Source: Omphiscola glabra
Taxonomy: Eukaryota; Mollusca; Gastropoda; Lymnaeidae
Assembly: GCA_964017045.1 (NCBI GenBank)
Contig: OZ024809.1
Location: forward strand, 682,001-746,000
Length of the DNA: 64,000 bases
Reading direction: 5' to 3'
Shown: one piece after another, positions 44,621-54,746 of the stretch
Position numbering within the stretch: the stretch's first letter is position 1
Layout: every line of letters begins with the position of its first letter
Position numbers and translations under genes: made by a program
The notes under the pieces: model-generated
Database searches by the model: none
What the model was told of the DNA's origin: nothing
Seen by the model: the letters and a program-made list of their open reading frames with translations, nothing else

Positions 44621-45174
44621 CATATCACTTTTGGAAGAAAAAAAACATGCGTGGTGTGGGTGCCAAACTCTGCCGAAATAGGGTGTCATCATTTATGTGA
44701 TGAACCTTTTGTGTGTTTTTTTTTGTTCGGCTACGCCAGTGGTTCCTAGAATTTTTAAATTTTCGTCGCTCTTGATAATTTAGGTTTTTACAAGGCGCAC
44801 TATATACAGATAGCAATTTTTAATATTTTTTTTTGCTGGCATCCGTCCGTCACTAGGTGACGATGGTGTGGAAATCGCAGGACGAAATCCCCAAGGCCTG
44901 GGATTATTCTTCTAGGATGATAAGCTGGGTCCCACCAGCAAATCGCCTCTCTCCACGCCGTTGGATTGTTCCAAGGAACATCATGTGGATGATACAGCTT
45001 GGCACCAGTGGCGTCGCAGTAGTTGTCGGAATGTTTCATTGTATCAATGTTATCCTCATCTTCTCTTAGAGTGGTGCTTCTTACTTTCTCACCCCTTTCT
45101 AAAAAGGCCCTCTCAACCCTAATCCCATTAGCCCTCCACCCCCTTCGAAACACCACCAATCTAACCCCCTCTAA

Positions 45175-45735
45175 CCACTGACACCCTAACCATATCTCTC
45201 CGCTGACACACTAACCATATCTCTCCGCTGACACCCTAACGATATCTCTCCCCTGACACCCTAACCATATCTCTCCGCTGACACCCTAACCATATCTCTC
45301 CGCTGACACCCTAACCATATATCTCCGCTGACACCCTAACCATATCTCTCCGCTGACACCCTAACCATATCTCTCCGCTGACACACTAACCATATCTCTC
45401 CGCTGACACCCTAACGATATCTCTCCCTGACACCCTAACCATATCTCTACGCTGACACCCTAACCATATCTCTCCGCTGACACCCTAACCATATATCTCC
45501 GCTGACACCCTAACCATATCTCTCCGCTGACACCCTAACCATATCTCTCCGCTGACACCCTAACCATATCTCTTCGCTGACGGCCTAACCATATCTCTCC
45601 GCTGACACCCTAACCATATCTCTCCGCTGACACCCTCACCATATCTCTCCGCTGACACCCTAACCATATCTCTCCGCTGACACCCTAACCATATCTCTCC
45701 ACTGACACCCTAAGCATATCTCTCCGCTGACACCC
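45175..45735. repeat. 25-bp minisatellite, ~22 copies
   Basis: Unit contains CTGACACCCTAACCATATCT and CTCCG. Confidence 0.97.
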
Positions 45736-45758
45736 AACCCCCTCTACACTAACACACT

Positions 45759-45827
45759 GGTGGGGATTGAACTCCAGACCATCAACTTGAGATTTGCTCA
45801 GTTTAGACCACTCGGCCACCCAACGAT
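45759..45827 (-). repeat. tRNA-derived SINE-like segment
   Basis: On the minus strand GGTGGCCGAGTGGTCTAAAC is a tRNA-Leu/Ser-like A-box region and GGAGTTCAATCCCCACCA a B box with 3' acceptor-like end, separated by a CTCAAG anticodon-like stretch. The stems do not pair cleanly, so it is not called as a functional tRNA; a SINE head fits better. Confidence 0.5.
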
Positions 45828-46079
45828 AAAAGGCTGCCTCTTTCGCTTTGCCCTGCATGCGTATAACGCCGGCACCACAGGGTGACGTGGCACCACAGGT
45901 GACGTGGCACCACAGAGTGACGTGGCGCATATTTTGAGAACTACTGGGCTCACAGAACATCTGTGAAAACACATGACACATTTTTCAACTGTGACGTCAT
46001 AATTGTGTATAATTAAATTGATTTTTAGGGGGTGGGGGGTAAGAGTCAAAAGCCCATTAAACGCACCAATCTCCTACAG

Positions 46080-46286
46080 CAGGGGTCTCCAAACTACGGC
46101 CCTCGGGCCGGATCCGGCCCACGAGGCCAGTTCAACCGGCCCGCCGACGGTACTTGAAATTTCGTTCTGGCCTGAAATTATTGTACGTAATCATTATGCG
46201 ACCCACGCTCGTCATTTTTTTGTTTGTTTGTTGTTTTTATTTGTTTGTTATTCAGCCCGCCGTGAAAAAAAGTTTGGAGACCCCTG
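46080..46286. mobile_element. 207-bp non-autonomous hAT (MITE) with intact target duplication
   Basis: Begins CAGGGGTCTCCAAACTACGG and ends AGTTTGGAGACCCCTG, 16-bp near-perfect inverted termini. It is flanked on both sides by TCCTACAG (46072-46079 and 46287-46294), the 8-bp duplication expected of hAT transposition. Internally similar to the ends of the 2711-4928 element (ACGAGGCCAGTTC, CCGGCCCGCC). Confidence 0.92.
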
Positions 46287-46436
46287 TCCTACAGGATCAT
46301 TCTCAAGTGACTGGAAGTAATGCCCATTCAAGCATTTTATGTGTCCCTTCTGTATGTAGCAATTTGGGAACCTCCGGACCATACCATTTGTAATCTCTGT
46401 GATAATAGCTTGCAAGTAGTTTTTTAAATGTCCAAT

Positions 46437-46640
46437 AAGGAGTGTCTTTGTCTAGGAGTGTCTTTGTCTAGGAGTGTCTTTGTCTAGGAGTGTCTTCGTC
46501 TAGGAGTGTCTTCATCTATGAGTGTCTTCGTCTAGGAGTGTCTTTGTCAATGAGTGTCTTCACGTATGAGTGTCTTCGTCTAGGAGTGTCTTCGTGTAGG
46601 AATGTCTTCGTCTAGGAGTGTCTTCGTCTAGGAGGGCCTT
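46437..46640. repeat. 16-bp minisatellite, ~12 copies
   Basis: Unit GGAGTGTCTTCGTCTA. Confidence 0.95.
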
Positions 46641-47640
46641 CGTTCCAATAAGACTAAGACCGTCACCAATTTTAAAAAAACCACCTACCACTAGACAGAA
46701 GGGAAATATTGAATCCATTACAAATTGATTATATTAGACCAATCCATAACAAATTGATTATATTAGATCGATCAGTGTCAAATGAAATTCACTGGACATG
46801 TTTTAAAAGCATTTTTTCTCCTAACAGACGATGGCTGCTCAGTTTAGTTTCAAAACTTTTTTTGGTAAAGAATTACTTTTTTTTTTTCAAATATGCCTTG
46901 TACCAGGTACATTAACACACCCATACACATATAAAAAATATGTCATACACATGCCTTGTACCAGGTACAATAACAAAATCCCCCCCCCCCCCCAAACCTG
47001 TAAGATTAAATTGAAAATATTCTTACACAAGCCATTGTCCCATTTCTCGATCAGAATACAAAGTAGGCAACACAGAATTTCGGCGTGCATAATATTTTGT
47101 TTTTGTTGAAGGAACTATGTATTAACCATTGGTAAGCCCAGCTGAATGTATTGACATTCTTGATTTGCAATACTAAACAAACCATATACACATTTGCAAA
47201 CACATATACATTAAAAAATTAACTACACATTCATGATGTAGGGTTTTTTTATAAATAAAAATTGAATTTATTGTTGGCAAAAATACAATTTATTTTGGCT
47301 GGTTATCACAAGCTCGACACAGTCGTAAAATGACGTAATGATGAGATTCTAACATTTGATATCACAATGGATGGACTGATCCTTGGACGGCTCAGGGTTA
47401 ACTTATTGTTTTTAAACAATTAAAAAATAGAATACTAGGCTATTTACACTTTTAGTTTATAAGTAGCGTCCCATTTCAGGTCACCACCCCACACTCCCAA
47501 AAAAAAATTGAACTTAGTAAATATCTTCTGGACTATAAAAAATTAAAGGAAAATAGGTAAGGGTTGAGAACATATTTTTAAAAAATATTGATCTAAAAAA
47601 TCATTATCACAGTCAAGCTAGTAAAATAATTTACAAGAAT
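46641..47640. other. No gene recognised
   Basis: AT-rich unique sequence. Holds a short direct duplication (ATGCCTTGTACCAGGTACA at about 46895 and 46950) and a C run at 46980-46993. Confidence 0.5.
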
Positions 47641-47649
47641 ATTGTTTGA

Positions 47650-48190
47650 CTTCAGTGGTGAGTGTCAAGGGTGGGTGCCATGGGTGGGTGCCAAGGGTGA
47701 GTGACAAGGGTAGTGCCAAGGGTGAGTGACAAGTGTGAGTGCCATGGGTGGGTGTCACGGGTGGGTGCCAAGGTTGTCTGCACGGCAAACAGTCAAGGGG
47801 ATTACAAAACATGATTGGATGTAGATAAATACTTGGCTAACAATGAAACTTGAAAACAATATAAACATGACAAACAATTTCTTGAAATCTGCCCCTGGTC
47901 TGGTGCAATCCATGTTATATAGGAGAATCTGTAAATAAAAGAATAACAAGGGTTACAATAAGGGATAGTGAGTTACATTCGGGGACATAATGGTGGGGCA
48001 TTTGGTAACAATGGTGGGGCATATGGTGACATAGTGGTAGGACATTTGGTGACATGGTGAAAGGGCATTTGGTGACATAGTGACATGACATTTGATGACA
48101 TTGTGGTGGTGCATTTGGTGACATAGTGAAATGGGCACTTAGTGACATAGTGAAATGAAATTTGATGAGATAGTTACGGGTCATTAGGTG
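47650..48190. repeat. Two irregular short-unit arrays
   Basis: 47650-47775 has GGGTGGGTGCCAAGGGTGAG-like units of about 10-20 bp. 47980-48190 has GGCATTTGGTGACATAGTGA-like units of about 22 bp. Confidence 0.8.
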
Positions 48191-48414
48191 GCAGTTCATA
48201 TCTGGCGACAGAAGGTGATGTATTTGTTATGTCAGCTCTATGTCATCTAAGCGTGTATGTAATAAAATGTTTTAATGTCATAAAGCAACTAGTGCTAAAA
48301 GATCAAATAAGAATACTATATAATTACCCCATCCTTACCATAGTTCGTTGAAGGGATTAATAGATGGTAAATGGGGTAATAGATGGTAAATGGGAGTAAC
48401 AGGATATAATGGGG

Positions 48415-48800
48415 GTGTGTTTCTTTCTGAGATGATTAGTGTGGGTGTGTGTGTGAGATGGTTAGTGTGGGTGTGTGTCTGAGATGGTTAGTGTGGGTGT
48501 GTGTCTGAGATGGTTAGTGTGGGTGTGTGTCTGAGATGGTTAGTGTGGGTGTGTGTCTGAGATGTTTAGTGTGGGTGTGTGTCTGAGATGGTAAGGGTGG
48601 GTGTGTGTCTGAGATGGTTAGTGCGTGTGTGTCTGAGATGGTTAGTGTGGGTGTGTGTCTGGGATTAATAGATGGTAAATGGGGGTAATAGATGGTAAAT
48701 GGGAGTAACAGGATATAATGGGTGTGTGTGTCTGAGATGATTAGTGTGGGTGTGTGTATGAGATGGTTAGTGTGGGTGTGTGTCTGAGATGGTTAGTTCA
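48415..48800. repeat. 26-bp GT-rich minisatellite
   Basis: Unit contains GAGATGGTTAGTGTGGGTGT and GTGTCT, interrupted by two copies of AGATGGTAAATGGGGGTAAT. Confidence 0.93.
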
Positions 48801-48840
48801 GAAGGGAATATATATATCATAAGAAAACCCCAAGAGCAAT

Positions 48841-49008
48841 CTATTGACCTCTGCCTCTGCCGCCACTCAGTGACCCCATCAACAGTTCGAATGTGTAGTC
48901 TCGCTGCTCGGTGTTCTCAGCCTGGGGTGATTGCTCTTGTTTGGTTTCTTGGGCTGCCCCACTGTCACTGGACTGTCCATGGGCGGATTTAGAACCTTTG
49001 CAACCCAT
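48841..49008 (-). CDS. Candidate 55-residue N-myristoylated protein
   Basis: The frame starts MGCKGSKSAHGQSSDS, runs through an acidic, Gln/Glu-rich middle and ends DYTFELLMGSLSG then GGRGRGQ and TAG. Gly2, Ser6 and Lys7 fit the N-myristoyltransferase consensus, and Cys3 could be palmitoylated, so it may be membrane-tethered. The sequence is not repetitive. A 3' splice site (CTCCATTTCAG) sits four to six nt before the ATG, so this would be the coding exon of a gene with a noncoding first exon; 59540 is a candidate. I do not recognise the family. It could be a chance frame. Confidence 0.45.
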   Translation of the reverse strand: MGCKGSKSAHGQSSDSGAAQETKQEQSPQAENTEQRDYTFELLMGSLSGGRGRGQ

Positions 49009-49027
49009 TGCTCTGAAATGGAGCAAA

Positions 49028-49137
49028 ACACAGTGATATAAAATGGCGGACAACACTGTGATATAAAATGGCGGACAACACTGTGATATAAAATGGCGGA
49101 CAACACTGTGATATAAAATGGCGGACAACACTGTGAT
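49028..49137. repeat. 25-bp minisatellite, ~4 copies
   Basis: Unit AACACTGTGATATAAAATGG plus CGGAC. It lies immediately upstream of the candidate exon's acceptor. Confidence 0.95.
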
Positions 49138-49224
49138 AGAAATATATAAAGACGAACCTGTTTTATTTTATTATAAAAAATGCTTTTGTAATGATCCCAT
49201 TTTTATGTTGACTTGAACAATGTC

Positions 49225-49465
49225 AATTGCCCTACACAACTGTGACCCACGCCTTGGAGACTGTTCTACACAACTGTAACCCACGCCTTGGAGACTGTTC
49301 TACACAACTGTAACCCACGCCTTGGAGACTGTTCTACACAACTGTAACCCACGCCTTTGAGACTGTTCTACACAACTGTAACCCACGCCTTGGAGACTGT
49401 TCTACACAACTGTAACCCACACCTTGGAGACTGTTCTACACAAGTGTAACCCACGCCTTGGAGAC
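49225..49465. repeat. 34-bp minisatellite, ~7 copies
   Basis: Unit contains TACACAACTGTAACCCACGC and CTTGGAGACTGTTC. Confidence 0.96.
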
Positions 49466-49489
49466 TGTTCCTGACATAATTCATCTGGC

Positions 49490-49867
49490 TGATTCACATA
49501 CACAATGTTGTTGGCTCACATACACAATGTTGTTGGCTCACATACACAATGTTGTTGGCTCACATACACAATGTTGTTGGCTCACATACACAATGTTGTT
49601 GGCTCACATACACAATGTTGTTGGCTCACATACACAATGTTGTTGGCTCACATACACAATGTTGTTGGCTCACATACACAATGTTGTTGGCTCACATACA
49701 CAATGTTGTTGGCTCACATACACAATGTTGTTGGCTCACATACACAATGTTGTTGGCTCACATACACAATGTTTTTGGCTCACATACACAATGTTGTTGG
49801 CTCACATACACAATGTTGTTGCCTCACATACACAGTGTTGTTGGCTCACATACACAATGTTGTTGGC
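49490..49867. repeat. 22-bp minisatellite, ~17 copies, nearly perfect
   Basis: Unit GGCTCACATACACAATGTTG plus TT. The few variants are near the right end. Confidence 0.97.
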
Positions 49868-50379
49868 GTTTGTAAAGTTAACAAGAACGTATGCTTACAC
49901 ATCGTGTTTGAGCATCTTTAGTATAGGTCACAAACTCTCAATGGTTCAATTTGAGAACCTTCGCGGTGCAAAAAATAATTTTTAATTTGACAGTCTTAAA
50001 GGCAGATAGATACTCCCAGAACAAAAAAAAAGATGGAGAGGTTATTTGGTACCACCGATTTTAGTTCTCAAAATAAAACTGAAAATTGTTTCAATTATTT
50101 TATGGCTCAAACAACTTCAAATAGGGGAGTTAACGCCCTTGAATTTGACCCCCATCCCCAGACTTTTATTACAATCCCCACCCCCCAATTTTTACCCCAA
50201 CCCAGACTATGACCCCCACTTCCAAGACTTTGATCCTCAACCCCAGACTTTGACCCCCACCCCCGAGACATTGACCATGTTCTCGAACTGGGACGATCGA
50301 CCCAATCCATATAACGTGTGCTGTTTAATGCTTCTAATCTCAAGAGGGCGCTGGGCGTGTAATCTGTCACAGTAAGAAG

Positions 50380-50535
50380 TCAATCCCGGCACCTCATATA
50401 CAACAGACTGTCTAGCTGAGTGACCGGCACCTCACATACAACAAACTGTCTAGTTGAGTGACCGGTACCTCACATACAACAGACTGTCTAGCTGGGTGAC
50501 CGGCACCTCACATACAACAGACTGTCTAGCTAAGT
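50380..50535. repeat. 38-bp minisatellite, ~4 copies
   Basis: Unit contains GACCGGCACCTCACATACAA and CAGACTGTCTAGCTGA. Confidence 0.94.
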
Positions 50536-50794
50536 AATTATTGTAATCCAACATTCTAGGAACATTCTTAACCTTCAGCATTCCTGAACGGACGTCCACC
50601 TTACCCCCTGCACAGTCACGTGGTCGCAGGGAGTCTCGGATATTTAAGGGGCCCAAAGTTTTGATGTCGAAATAAAATGAATCCATCATGCAGGGGTTCT
50701 AAATCGAAAGTAGCAGGGCGACCCCAAACGTGACGAAATGGTTCTACCCCAAATCCCCTACACCCACTTTGTTTACATGATTCTTATTAGGACA

Positions 50795-51575
50795 ACTATG
50801 TCTCCACAGTGTCCCATTAGGACCACCATGTCTCTACAGTGTCCCATTAGGACCACCACGTCTCTACAGTGTCTCATTAGGACCTCCATGTCTCCACAGT
50901 GTCCCATTAGGACAAACATGTCTCTACAGTGACTCATTAGGACCACCATGTCTCCACAGTGTCTCATAAGGACCACCATGTCTCTACAGTGTCTCATTAG
51001 GACCTCCATGTCTCCACAGTGTCTCATTAGGACCTCCATGTCTCCACAGTGTCCCATTAGGACCACCATGTCTCTACAGTGTCTCATTAGGACCACCATG
51101 TCTCCACAGTGTCTCATTAGGACCTCCATGTCTCCACAGTGTCTCATTAGGACCTCCATGTCTCCACAGTGTCCCATTAGGACCACCATGTCTCTACAGT
51201 GTCTCATTAGGACCACCATGTCTCCACAGTGTCCCATTACGACCTCCATGTCTCCTCAGTGTCCCATTAGGACCACCATGTCTCTACAGTGTCTCATAAG
51301 GACCACCATTTCTCCACAGTGTCTCATTAGGACCTCCATTTCTCCACAGTGTCCCATTAGGACCTCCATTTCTCCACAGTGTCCCATTAGGACCACCATT
51401 TCTCCACAGTGTCCCATTAGGACCAGCATTTCTCCACAGTGTCCCATTAGGACAAGCATTTCTCCACAGTGTCCCATTAGGACCACCATTTCTCCACAGT
51501 GTCCCATTAGGACCACCATGTCCCCACAAGGTCACATCAGGACCACCACGTCTCCACATTGTCACATTGTTACAA
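50795..51575. repeat. 30-bp minisatellite, ~26 copies
   Basis: Unit contains GTCCCATTAGGACCACCATG and TCTCTACAGT. The left part has CATGTCTC, the right part CATTTCTC, two homogenised subfamilies. Confidence 0.97.
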
Positions 51576-51674
51576 CCACCAAGACCCTAGTCTATCCTCT
51601 GCCTATACAACAATAACTTAACATAAATATCGAACCACTAATCTACACTTTGCAACTGCGTGCGCGGCACCACA

Positions 51675-51815
51675 CGGGAGCCAAGACACGGGAGCCCAGA
51701 CACGGGAGCCCAGACACAGGAGCCCAGACACAGGAGCCCAGACACGGGAGCCCAGACACGGGAGCCCAGACACGGGAGCCCAGACACGGGAGCCCAGACA
51801 CGGGAGCCCAGAAGG
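51675..51815. repeat. 14-bp minisatellite, ~10 copies
   Basis: Unit GGGAGCCCAGACAC. Confidence 0.96.
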
Positions 51816-51842
51816 ACTATTTGGTCACGTATCGCGGGACAA

Positions 51843-54400
51843 AGAGAATGTGGCGGGATCAAGAGAATGTGGCGGGATCAAGAGAATGTGGCGGGATCAA
51901 GAGAATGTGGCGGGATCAAGAGAATGTGGCGGGACCAAGAAACTGTAAAGGGGGACCAAGAGAATGTAGCAGTACCAAGAGAATGTAGCAGTACCAAGAG
52001 AATGTGGCGGTACCAAGAGAATGTAGCAGTACCAAGAGAATGTAGCGGTACCAAGAGAATGTAGCAGTACCAAGAGAATGTAGCGGGACAAAGAGAATGT
52101 AGCGGTACCAAGAGAATGTAGCGGTACCAAGAGAATGTAGCGGTACCAAGAGAATGTAGCGGTACCAAGAGAATGTAGCGGTACCAAGAGAATGTAGCGG
52201 GACAAAGAGAATGTAGCGGTACCAAGAGAATGTAGCGGTACCAAGAGAATGTAGAGGTACCAAGAGAATGTAGCGGTACCAAGAGAATGTAGCAGTACCA
52301 AGAGAATGTAGCGGTACCAAGAGAATGTAGCGGTACCAAGAGAATGTAGCAGTACCAAGAGAATGTAGCAGTACCAAGAGAATGTAGCAGTACCAAGAGA
52401 ATGTAGCAGTACCAAGAGAATGTAGCAGTACCAAGAGAATGTAGCAGTACCAAGAGAATGTGGTGGGACCAAGAGAATGTGGCGGGACAAAGACGAATGT
52501 AGTGGGACCAAGAGAATGTGGCGGGACAAAGACGAATGTAGTGGGACCAAGAGAATGTGGCGGGACAAAGACGAATGTAGCAGTACCAAGAGAATGTGGC
52601 GGGACAAAGACGAATGTAGAGGTACCAAGAGAATGTAGCGGTACCAAGAGAATGTAGCAGTACCAAGAGAATGTAGCGGTACCAAGAGAATGTAGCGGTA
52701 CCAAGAGAATGTAGCAGTACCAAGAGAATGTAGCAGTACCAAGAGAATGTAGCAGTACCAAGAGAATGTAGCAGTACCAAGAGAATGTAGCAGTACCAAG
52801 AGAATGTGGTGGGACCAAGAGAATGTGGCGGGACAAAGACGAATGTAGTGGGACCAAGAGAATGTGGCGGGACAAAGACGAATGTAGTGGGACCAAGAGA
52901 ATGTGGCGGGACAAAGACGAATGTAGCAGTACCAAGAGAATGTGGCGGGACAAAGACGAATGTAGCAGTACCAAGAGAATGTGGCGGGACCAAGAGAATG
53001 TAGCAGTACCAAGAGAATGTGTCGGGCCAAGAGAATGTAGCGGTACCAAGAGAATGTGGCGGGACCAAGAGAAGGTAGTGGGACCAAGAAAATGTGGCGG
53101 GAGCAAGAGAATGTGGCGGGACCAAGAGAATGTGGCGGGAGCAAGAGAATGTGGCGGGACCAAGAGAATGTGGCGGGACTAAGAGAATGTGGCGGGACCA
53201 AGAGAATGTGGCGGGACAAAGACGAATGTGGCGGGACAAAGACGAATGTAGTGGGACCAAGAGAATGTGGCGTGACAAAGACGAATGTAGTGGGACCAAG
53301 AGAATGTGGCGGGACCAAGAGAAGGTAGTGGGACCAAGAGAATGTGGCGGGACCAAGAGAATGTGGCGGGACTAAGAGAATGTGGCGGGACCAAGAGAAT
53401 GTGGCGGGACAAAGACGAATGTGGCAGGACTAAGAGAATGTGGCGGGACCAAGAGAATGTGGCGGGACAAAGACGAATGTAGTGGGACCAAGAGAATGTG
53501 TCGGGCCAAGAGAATGTGGCGGTACCAAGAGAATGTGGCGGGACAAAGACGAATGTAGTGGGACCAAGAGAATGTGGCGGGACCAAGAGAAGGTAGTGGG
53601 ACCAAGAGAATGTGGCGGGAGCAAGAGAATGTGGCGGGACCAAGAGAATGTGGCGGGACTAAGAGAATGTGGCGGGACCAAGAGAATGTGGCGGGACAAA
53701 GACGAATGTAGTGGGACCAAGAGAATGTGGCGGGACAAAGACGAATGTAGTGGGACCAAGAGAATGTGGCGGAACAAAGACGAATGTAGTGGGACCAAGA
53801 GAATGTGGCGGGACCAAGAGAAGGTAGTGGGACCAAGAGAATGTGGCGGGAGCAAGAGAATGTGGCGGGACCAAGAGAATGTGGCGGGACCAAGAGAATG
53901 TGGCGGGAGCAAGAGAATGTGGCGGGACCAAGAGAATGTGGCGGGACAAAGAGAATGTGGCGGGACTAAGAGAATGTGGCGGGACCAAGAGAATGTGGCG
54001 GGACCAAGAGAATGTGGCGGGACAAAGACGAATGTGGCAGGACTAAGAGAATGTGGCGGGAGCAAGAGAATGTGGCTAGACCAAGAGAATGTGGCGGGAC
54101 CAAGAGAATGTGACGGGACTAAGAGAATGTGGCTAGACCAAGAGAATGTGGCGGGACCAAGAGAATGTGACGGGACTAAGACGATGGGGCGGGACTAAGA
54201 AAATGTGGTGGGACCAAGAGAATGTGGCAGGACTAAGAGAATGTGGCGCGGGACCAAGAGAATGTGGTGGGACCAAGAGAATGTGGCGGGACCAAGAGAA
54301 TGTGGCGGGACCAAGAGAATGTGGCGGTACCAAGAGAATATGTCGGGCCAAGAGAATGTAGCGGGACTAAGACGATGGGGTGGGACCAAGAGAATGTGGA
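51843..54400. repeat. 19/20-bp minisatellite, ~130 copies
   Basis: Units GTGGCGGGACCAAGAGAAT (19) and GTGGCGGGACAAAGACGAAT (20), with GTAGCGGTACCAAGAGAAT subtypes at the left. The mix of 19 and 20 shifts frames along the array. Larger blocks are duplicated (for example 52450-52570 and 52800-52920). Confidence 0.97.
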
Positions 54401-54745
54401 CTTATATTGATCAACTGTTACGACCTCTGTACGCGTTACTTCCTGTTGTGCTGCACAGTCTAAATAATGTGACGAAAATGGCTATCTACAGCATAACGTT
54501 ACTCCATAACTAGATAGTGCCTCATGAAAATAACGAATAGAGAATATTCAAAACAACAAAAACAACCTATGTATCAAACATTTAGATGTACAATAGAATA
54601 AAAAAAAAAAGGATTAAGATATTAATACAGCTAGCCCCCCCCCCCCCCCCTTTTTTTTTGGCCAAACCCTTCCACGCTAAGATAATGCATTTAAAAAATT
54701 GTTAGAAATTAAATAAAATGAGGATGAATTTAGGTTTGCTTCTAT
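54401..54745. other. No gene recognised
   Basis: Short unique stretch between the 19/20-bp and 48-bp arrays, with a C run at about 54637-54650. Confidence 0.5.
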
Positions 54746-54746
54746 G

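Larger units (their letters stand above)
44740..45948. mobile_element. Possible hAT-like element containing an array and SINE-like sequence
   Basis: The left CAGTGGTTCCTAGAATTTTT and the right ATTTTGAGAACTACTG (reverse complement CAGTAGTTCTCAAAAT) look like hAT termini. Flanking 8-mers share only GGCT, so the target duplication is not supported. No transposase recognised. Confidence 0.35.

Noticed and set aside
44800..45159. 119-codon minus-strand frame with mixed composition
   Set aside because: It resembles no family I know, lies in repeat-rich sequence and part of it belongs to a duplicated segment; not enough to call a gene.
45759..45827. Functional tRNA gene
   Set aside because: A and B boxes are present but I cannot draw proper anticodon and acceptor stems.
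50046..50375. 109-codon frame rich in Pro and Asp
   Set aside because: Driven by C-rich CCCCCAGACTTTGACCCC-like copies; no start context, splice sites or similarity.
51878..53643. Several overlapping minus-strand frames up to 492 codons over the 19/20-bp array
   Set aside because: All three frames are open over the same repeat, and 19- and 20-bp units alternate, so no protein repeat is kept in register.
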